From contig NC_067476.1 of the NCBI RefSeq assembly GCF_947179515.1, forward strand, positions 55,444,074 through 55,508,073: a stretch of DNA of 64,000 bases, read 5' to 3'. Position numbers and translations under genes: made by a program. Source of the DNA: Apodemus sylvaticus (Eukaryota; Chordata; Mammalia; Rodentia; Muridae). Below are positions 58,374 through 64,000 of this stretch, one piece after another (position 1 is the first letter of the stretch; each line of letters starts with the position of its first letter). The notes beneath the pieces were generated by a model. It worked only from the letters and a program-made list of their open reading frames with translations, did no database searches and was not told the origin of the DNA.

Positions 58374-58390
58374 TAGCCCCCAAATTCTTT
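58374..58390. repeat. Left target-site duplication of B1
   Basis: The 17-mer tagcccccaaattcttt recurs exactly at 58540-58556. Confidence 0.93.
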
Positions 58391-58539
58391 TTTTTTTTTC
58401 TTTCTTTTTTTGGTTTCTCTGTGTAGCCCTGGGAGTCCTGGAGCTCACTCTGTAGACCAATCTGGCCTCGAAGTCAGAAATCTGCCTGCCTCTGCCTCCC
58501 AAATGCTGGGATTACAGGCGTGTGCCACCACCTCCTGGC
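58391..58539 (-). mobile_element. B1 SINE (Mus type)
   Basis: Antisense B1: a T-rich tail, 'ggtttctctgtgtagccctg', 'gaagtcagaaatctgcctgc', 'ctctgcctcccaaatgctgg' and 'gtgtgccaccacctcctggc'. It is full length with exact 17-bp target duplications, so it is relatively young. Confidence 0.96.
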
Positions 58540-58879
58540 TAGCCCCCAAATTCTTTAAAACTTCAAAAATGGGCCTGAGGTCCTAGCCGTTCAGAGGTAA
58601 GATGCTTTTCTATCCCAATTTGATGCCCAGACTACAAAAAGAACCCAACACAAAACCCCTAATGACTTTGAAATTCTGCATTTGGATCTTCTAAAGAGCT
58701 AAGCTTTGAGTACTTTAATTTAGAGTGGTTTGTAGCAAAGCCTTTCTAAGTCCTGTTCTCCATTCCATGCTGTTTAATGGCACAGACCAGCCACACCTGT
58801 GTCCCCTCAGCAAGTCACGAGGATACCATGCACCTGGGTACACACCAGCAGTGACATCTGCAAGACAGCATTTACATCC

Positions 58880-58985
58880 CCGGCCTTTAGAGGTTTTCTT
58901 ATTGTCGTAGTCCAGCTTCGTCCCAGTCTCACAGTCCTCCGCCTGAATACTGGGATTACAAATAAGCAATACCATATTGAGCTCC
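58880..58985 (-). mobile_element. Old B1-type relic
   Basis: 'gtcccagtctcacagtcctc' and 'cgcctgaatactgggattac' fit an antisense early B1. It is heavily decayed, and its edges are uncertain. Confidence 0.45.
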
Positions 58986-59344
58986 TTTGCCAGAAATGAG
59001 AGCTCTGACTTCCTAAAGGCGGAAAGCAACAGGACCTGATGTAAAGAAGATTGAAAGAGCAACTAACGAGTCAGGGAATTATTGGGCAGAGGCGAGTCGC
59101 CAAGACCTTTCCCATCTCTATTTTTTTTCTCCCCCTGACACTTGCTTACCTCCTAAGTAACTTTCTCCTGTGTTAGATTTTTATCTCGTGTTTGATTGGT
59201 TTAACTGGCAGCAACATCAGGACACAGACATTCATGTGGCTTCATAGGAAGCTGTAGGAATCACTGCTGAGTTTACTAAAGGCACCTAGAGAGGACCATT
59301 TTGCCCAGCTATATTCTGCCATGGCTTCTTGAGAGGGCTTAGTT

Positions 59345-59570
59345 CACTCATGTAGCAGTCTTGACCCTCATGTATCCTAGGGTGGCCCTGAACTTGTGAG
59401 GTAGCTGAGGATGACGTTGAACTTCTAACCCTCTTGTCTCTATCTTTTAAGTGCTGGGATTATAGACGTGTGCTGCCACGCCAAGGTTATTCGTGCTAAG
59501 ATGGAACCCAGGGCATCATGCCTGCTGAGCAGGCACCAGACCCACTAAGCTGTGTTCCCAGTGCGTGTAT
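59345..59570 (-). mobile_element. B4 / ID-B1 composite SINE
   Basis: On the minus strand an ID-like head ('gaacacagcttagtgggtct', 'gcatgatgccctgggttcca') is followed by a B1-like part ('ggcagcacacgtctataatc', 'ccagcactta'). This is the B4 arrangement. Confidence 0.7.
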
Positions 59571-59885
59571 AATTGGTATACATGGTAAAGGTCTCAGGCC
59601 TCTTAGATTAAAATCTTCCCTTCTTGGAAGTGTTTTTCTTCTATCACTGTGCCACTGTGTGGGGAGATAGCTATAATATGCCCTCTCTTTGTCTAGCATG
59701 AGGTAGACACTGACGGCCAAACAACAGGAGCTTACTCTCGTGTCATGTTTTAAATCTGTCCATGACACAGCAAAACCGTTTCTTCCAGTCATTTCTACAA
59801 CCGATAAAAGCTCCAATATAGAGCCTTGAACACAGATATTATAGATATTTTTCACATTATAGACTGAGAAAACAGGGAAGAGTAT

Positions 59886-60025
59886 GGTAGTGGTGGCGCA
59901 TGACTGTAATCCCAGCACTTGAGAGGAAGAGGCAGGCTGATTTCTGAGTTTGAGGCCAGCATGGTCTACAGAGTGAGTTCCAGGACAGCCAGGGCTACAG
60001 AGAGAAACCCTGTCTCAAAAAACCA
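59886..60025 (+). mobile_element. B1 SINE (Mus type)
   Basis: 'tgactgtaatcccagcactt', 'ggctgatttctgagtttgag', 'gtgagttccaggacagccag' and 'gagaaaccctgtctcaaaaa' give a full-length young B1. Target duplications aacagggaagagtat (59871-59885) and aacagggaagaatat (60204-60218) enclose the B1 and the whole GAAA/GGAA tract. Confidence 0.95.
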
Positions 60026-60203
60026 AAAATAGATAAAGAAAGAAAGAAAGAAAAAGAAAGAAAGAAAGAAAGAAAGAAAGGAAGGAAGGAAGGAAGGAAG
60101 GAAGGAAGGAAGGAAGGAAGGAAGGAAGGAAGAAAGGAAGAAAGGAAGGAAGAAAGAAAGGAAGAAAGGAAGGAAGAAAGAAAGAAAAGAAAAATTAAAA
60201 AAG
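60026..60203. repeat. (GAAA)n/(GGAA)n expanded B1 tail
   Basis: About 175 nt of GAAA and GGAA units lie inside the B1 target duplications, so they grew from the B1 poly-A tail. The Phe/Leu/Ser-rich minus frame (59995-60306) is an artefact. Confidence 0.95.
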
Positions 60204-60219
60204 AACAGGGAAGAATATC

Positions 60220-61606
60220 TCTACATATACACAGATTAAATGCATATATTCTGTATATATGTATGAGGAATATATATATATGTGTGTGTGTACAGGAAAT
60301 ATACAAACATATGAAAGAAAATTATAGGTGTGCATTTGAGACATTTAGAGAGATTTAACTTATTTTACAGAGATAAAATGACGAGGTAGATGAGGGAAGA
60401 AATTCAGAGTCTTTTTGGGAATGGGGTGGAACATTCTGGAAGGGTCTCAGAAGGATGAAAGGTAGCTTTTCTGAACTGTCAGAGCAGGCTTTGGGAAGAG
60501 GAGTGGGGGGTTGGCTGTGCCTTATTCTTCTGCATCCTACCTTGCTGCTGCTGCCCTCAAGCAGCGCTTGTCTGACTTTCCCTTTCTGGGTGGATGTTTG
60601 AGAGAGAACCACAAGAAGGAGATGGCCTCTTGGTTACACTGCGTTCACGTAGTCTACGGATACTTTCAATGATGTGAATATAAAGGCTCCCCTTGACCAA
60701 AGCTGAAGCTCGTGCCTGATGCTGTCTCTGCTGGTCTGGCTGCAACCGAGAGAGGCAGCCTGCGGGGGAAGCAGGACTGAAGACAAGCACGAACAATCCA
60801 GCTATTCTAATTCTGAAAAACTGCACAGCCTCTCTGGACCTTCCTCTGTGCCTGTAAAAGGAGGCCCTTGAAATGCCTGCGGTTCTGGACCTCACCTGAG
60901 GCACAGAGACATTTTTTTTTTTGAGAAGTGAATGTTGAGTTTGTTGGAAGCTGTTTGCATGAGAAATTGCTAGAACAGGTGCTTCTTCTGCCTGCCAGCT
61001 CAGAAAGGAGTGTCATCATCTCCGCCGACCTGATTAGCACAGCGGAGATGTGATGTGCCTTTCTAGCCTTACCTTAGGTCAACGCTGGATCCAGCCCAGA
61101 CGGTGTCCATAGCAAGGCTGCATGGTTGCATGCCTGCCAAAGAAAACCAGGAACACTTCTCTGTTTCCCTCTTTTCAGGATGGAAAATCCCATCCCAGAG
61201 AACAAGGCTGTCCCAATGTTGGATTCCACCGTGTTTATGAAACATAAGCTCTTTGGCCACCCTCATCTGTGAGACTCAGAGTGCATCATCTGATTTGACT
61301 TTCCCCCATGAAATTCACCTACAGGGAGACAAAACAGGAGTATTTTGGTTCTGTGAGCACTGTAACTTTTTAAAAAGAAGAATTGAAGAATCAGAAAGTA
61401 TTAATATGGAAAGACACTTAAGTTGGAAATAATAGAGAAGTTAAATATGGAGGAGAGACAGAAAACTGGGGGCAGCAGGGGGGGCAAGGATGCCATATTC
61501 TGTGACTCTTGGAGAAAGTTTTGTAGAACATGGAATTCCATGTTGGAGGTTAGTGATGTTGGAACAGTCAACATGCAAGTGTATTCTTGGTGCAAATGTC
61601 AATGGT

Positions 61607-61608
<2 letters not shown>
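60220..61608. other. Unique non-coding sequence
   Basis: No gene recognised. Frames of up to 115 codons on the minus strand (60557-60904) have no recognisable domain. Confidence 0.4.

Positions 61609-61609
<1 letters not shown>

Positions 61610-61690
<81 letters not shown>
61610..61690. repeat. (GT)n-(GA)n compound microsatellite
   Basis: About 37 nt of GT pass directly into about 44 nt of GA. Confidence 0.97.
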
Positions 61691-61694
<4 letters not shown>

Positions 61695-61699
61695 CTTTT

Positions 61700-62150
61700 A
61701 TAACTCATTTTTAATAAAAGATGTGAATAGTTTTTTAAAGACTGCTTTGCACCATAAACAGTGTTTGCTAGCACAAGTCACAGCCAAAGAGTAAGGAGCC
61801 TTTTAAAACTGGAACTCCATGGAATGATTACAAAGACTCCTTCTGCTGAGCACAGTGAGATCTAAGATATGTGGAAATCTTTGTATGTTTGCAGGGTGAC
61901 AAACTCCATAGGCTTCTAGTTAGACTAGCACTGTTAAGGTGGGAGATTGGGAACGTGCATGTCTTCATTTTAACAATCAAGTAGTTATATACAGACCCCT
62001 ATGAAGATGTACACACTACAGACACCTGAGCACACAGACTTCTTAAAGATCGTTTAACATGGCCTATTGCAGCTATCAAAGCCAAATATTTGCTCTCCAT
62101 GCTAATAATTGCTCTTCACATTAATATTGTCTAATTCTTTTAAAAAATTA
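61700..62150. other. Unique AT-rich non-coding sequence
   Basis: No gene or repeat recognised. Confidence 0.4.
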
Positions 62151-62156
62151 TGATGA

Positions 62157-62310
62157 ACCAGGCAGTGGTGGTGTAGACCTTTAATCCCAGCCCTTAGGGA
62201 GGCAAAGGTATGAGGGTCTCTGTGAGTTCAAGGCATCTTGTTCTACAGAGCAAGTTCTAGGACAGCCAGAGCTACACAGAGAAGCAAACCCTTTCTCAAA
62301 ACAAAACAAT
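62157..62310 (+). mobile_element. B1 SINE, older murine type
   Basis: 'ggtgtagacctttaatccca', 'gggtctctgtgagttcaagg' and 'ggacagccagagctacacag' with a CAAAA tail. It carries 'tctctgtgagttc' in place of the young Mus segment. Confidence 0.9.
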
Positions 62311-62322
62311 AATAAAATCACA

Positions 62323-62546
62323 ATGAGTTGTAATAGTCACGGGAACCAAACTATAGCTTCTTCTGCCTTCTCCCTAAAGAGGGACATATTCAGCAAAGCA
62401 AATCATAGAGAGAGAGTCCGTGCTCTGAGCCTCAGACAAGGGACTAGAAGCCTTTCCTACCACACTGAGGCACAGAGGGACCCACAGAGGAGGGACTCAC
62501 AGAAGGAGGACCCAAAGAGGAGGGAAGGGAAGCCTTCCCCCAACTC
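62323..62546. other. Unassigned sequence ending in an A-rich run
   Basis: About 220 bp, purine-rich towards its end (GAGGGA/GAGGA blocks), ends directly at the A-rich tract. It could be a retroposed transcript or unknown SINE, but I recognise no parent. Confidence 0.3.
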
Positions 62547-62597
62547 AAAAAAAAAAAAAACAAAAAAAAAAAAACAAAAACAAACAAACAAAAAAAC
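62547..62597. repeat. A-rich tract
   Basis: Two long A runs followed by CAAA units, tail-like. Confidence 0.9.
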
Positions 62598-62974
62598 CCT
62601 GAGCACGGCTGCCATCTTGCTAACTATTATGTGAACTTGGATCTGTCTCTTAAATCTAAAAATAAAATTCTTAAAGAAGTATAAACACAAAAACCCTCAA
62701 TAAAAAAGTGGCTGCTTAGCAATCTTGAGAAGAATATAAGAAGCCCATTTTAGACATTTATTTTCTTTAAGGCCAGCTTCTAATTTGCATTTGGTGGAAT
62801 GACTGTTATCAAGTATACAATTTAACCTCCCCTTTAAATCATATTTAACAAAAATAAAATGTCCAGAAACTTCAGGAAGTTGAGTGGTAATCTATATCTT
62901 CTGTGGATCGTGGAAAGGCACAGTACAAGTTAAAATATATATAAGATTAAAAAAAATCCCAGGTTACTGAGTGC

Positions 62975-62996
62975 AAAAAAAAAAAAAAAAAAAAAA
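62975..62996. repeat. A22 homopolymer
   Basis: Twenty-two consecutive A in AT-rich sequence. No attached element is recognised. Confidence 0.9.
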
Positions 62997-62999
62997 GGA

Positions 63000-63415
63000 A
63001 AAATAAACTTACATATATTTTGAGAATCGTTGCCTGGTCTGAACTATTTATAATACTTTAGAGTGCACTAGCATTTTTTGGTAATATAAAAAGTAATAGA
63101 ATTTTAGTAATATGAGGTCCCACTAGAGATATTTGCTATTAAATTGCTGCTGAGTGTGCTGGGGTTTGGGGGAGAATTATCGAGTTTGCAGATTAGCAAG
63201 GCTGGATCTGGCAATGCTTTAAAATTGAATCAGTGGTGCTTTAAAATGGGGTGTTTTTAAACATTCACAATAAGAATTTAAGAATAGATGGAAAGATTGG
63301 TATGTTATCCTCCGGTGGTATATGTTAATTAGCATTTGTATATAAACTGTGGTTGTCCACAGGTTTGTATAGCCGAGTAAGGGAGTGGAGTGGGGGCAGA
63401 GATCAGAGACTAATT
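63000..63415. other. Unique AT-rich non-coding sequence
   Basis: No gene or repeat recognised. Confidence 0.4.
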
Positions 63416-63417
63416 GT

Positions 63418-63560
63418 TTCTTCTTTATTTTTGTTTCTTTGAGATGTTATAGGAATTCAGTATGTAGCTCAGGTTGGCCTTAAACTCATAGCAATCCCCC
63501 TGTCTCCTGAATGCTGGGATAAATGGTGTGAAATGAAGCAGTGTGCCTGGCTGACATTAA
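63418..63560 (-). mobile_element. Old B1/PB1-type SINE
   Basis: Antisense: a T-rich tail, 'tttctttgagatgttatagg', 'gtagctcaggttggccttaa', 'cctgaatgctgggataaatg' and 'gcagtgtgcctggc'. It is diverged and of early B1 form. Confidence 0.78.
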
Positions 63561-63564
63561 TTTC

Positions 63565-64000
63565 AAAGTGACATTTTTTTCCATTTTTGTTTTTTGCTAG
63601 TTTGTTTAAGTCTTCCCTCCCTGCTTCTTTTTCCTTTTCATCCATTCCCAGAGCTACAAACACGGGGCGGCTCAGTTAGCCGTTGCTGGTGTTTCTAATT
63701 CGGAATGGAATGGCTGTCTTTCAGTTTTATTCTGCTTACTGCCAGTTTGAGCTCTCTTCCCTCCTGAATGATGTAATCCTTGTGAAGACAATGAAAGAAG
63801 AGACATCTGAGGAGCTTCCACTTGTCATGGGAGCTCTCTGTGTCCTGAACCATTGTTGAGTAAGGACTGAGAGGTGACCATGGGGACATAGCCAGGCTTG
63901 AGGAGGGTGCTGTGATGCTCCCCTAACTGTTCCTGCCAGTTTCAAACCAAAGAACTAAGCAGTGGGGTCAGAGCAAATTCCTCCATAATTGCCAAAGAAT
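63565..64000. other. Unique non-coding sequence
   Basis: No gene or repeat recognised up to the window edge. Confidence 0.4.

Noticed and set aside
58568..58650. Possible ID-like relic after the 58.4-kb B1
   Set aside because: Only loose similarity to an ID head, with no clear box A/B or tail.

Overview
This is vertebrate, specifically rodent, nuclear DNA, most likely from a mouse (genus Mus). The basis is the repeats. The younger B1 SINEs carry a 'gatttctgagtt' segment that I associate with Mus B1 subfamilies, and B2, B3, B4/ID and L1/Lx LINE pieces lie alongside very frequent long microsatellites. GC is moderate and CpG is scarce almost everywhere. I find no bacterial, phage, plasmid or CRISPR content, no tRNA or rRNA gene outside SINEs, and no convincing protein-coding exon. 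The open frames present are chance frames, translations of simple repeats, or decayed L1 fragments.

Layout. Positions 1-6.4 kb hold unique sequence with purine/pyrimidine microsatellites, a MIR relic, a B3 SINE and an ID-like relic. Positions 6.4-9.4 kb are a LINE graveyard. An L1 copy there (6419-7879) is split into two oppositely oriented halves and bounded by an exact 15-bp target duplication. A second L1 tail (8276-8900), also apparently 5'-inverted, sits inside an older repeat. Positions 9.7-26.6 kb carry most of the SINEs, including a nested B2/B1/B2/B1 cluster at 17.5-18.55 kb, an L1 tail at 24.7-25.1 kb, a 22-bp minisatellite and a 60-bp tandem duplication.

From about 31.2 to 58.4 kb almost no rodent-specific transposons are visible by eye: one B4/ID-like piece, plus ancient MIRs. 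The same interval holds the only CpG-rich block (36.06-36.94 kb), a strong CTCF-type motif at 50.3 kb, two weaker ones, a 390-nt uninterrupted pyrimidine tract (38.65-39.04 kb) and a 500-bp CCAT/CCAC tract (44.5-45.0 kb). Repeat depletion around a CpG island is what developmental regulatory domains often look like, but I cannot name the locus. Positions 58.4-64 kb return to SINE-rich sequence.

No gene system or operon can be described. The useful content is the retrotransposon history, the unstable simple repeats and the candidate regulatory domain at 31-58 kb. Edges of old repeats are approximate, and family names come from recognising consensus features by eye, not from a search.
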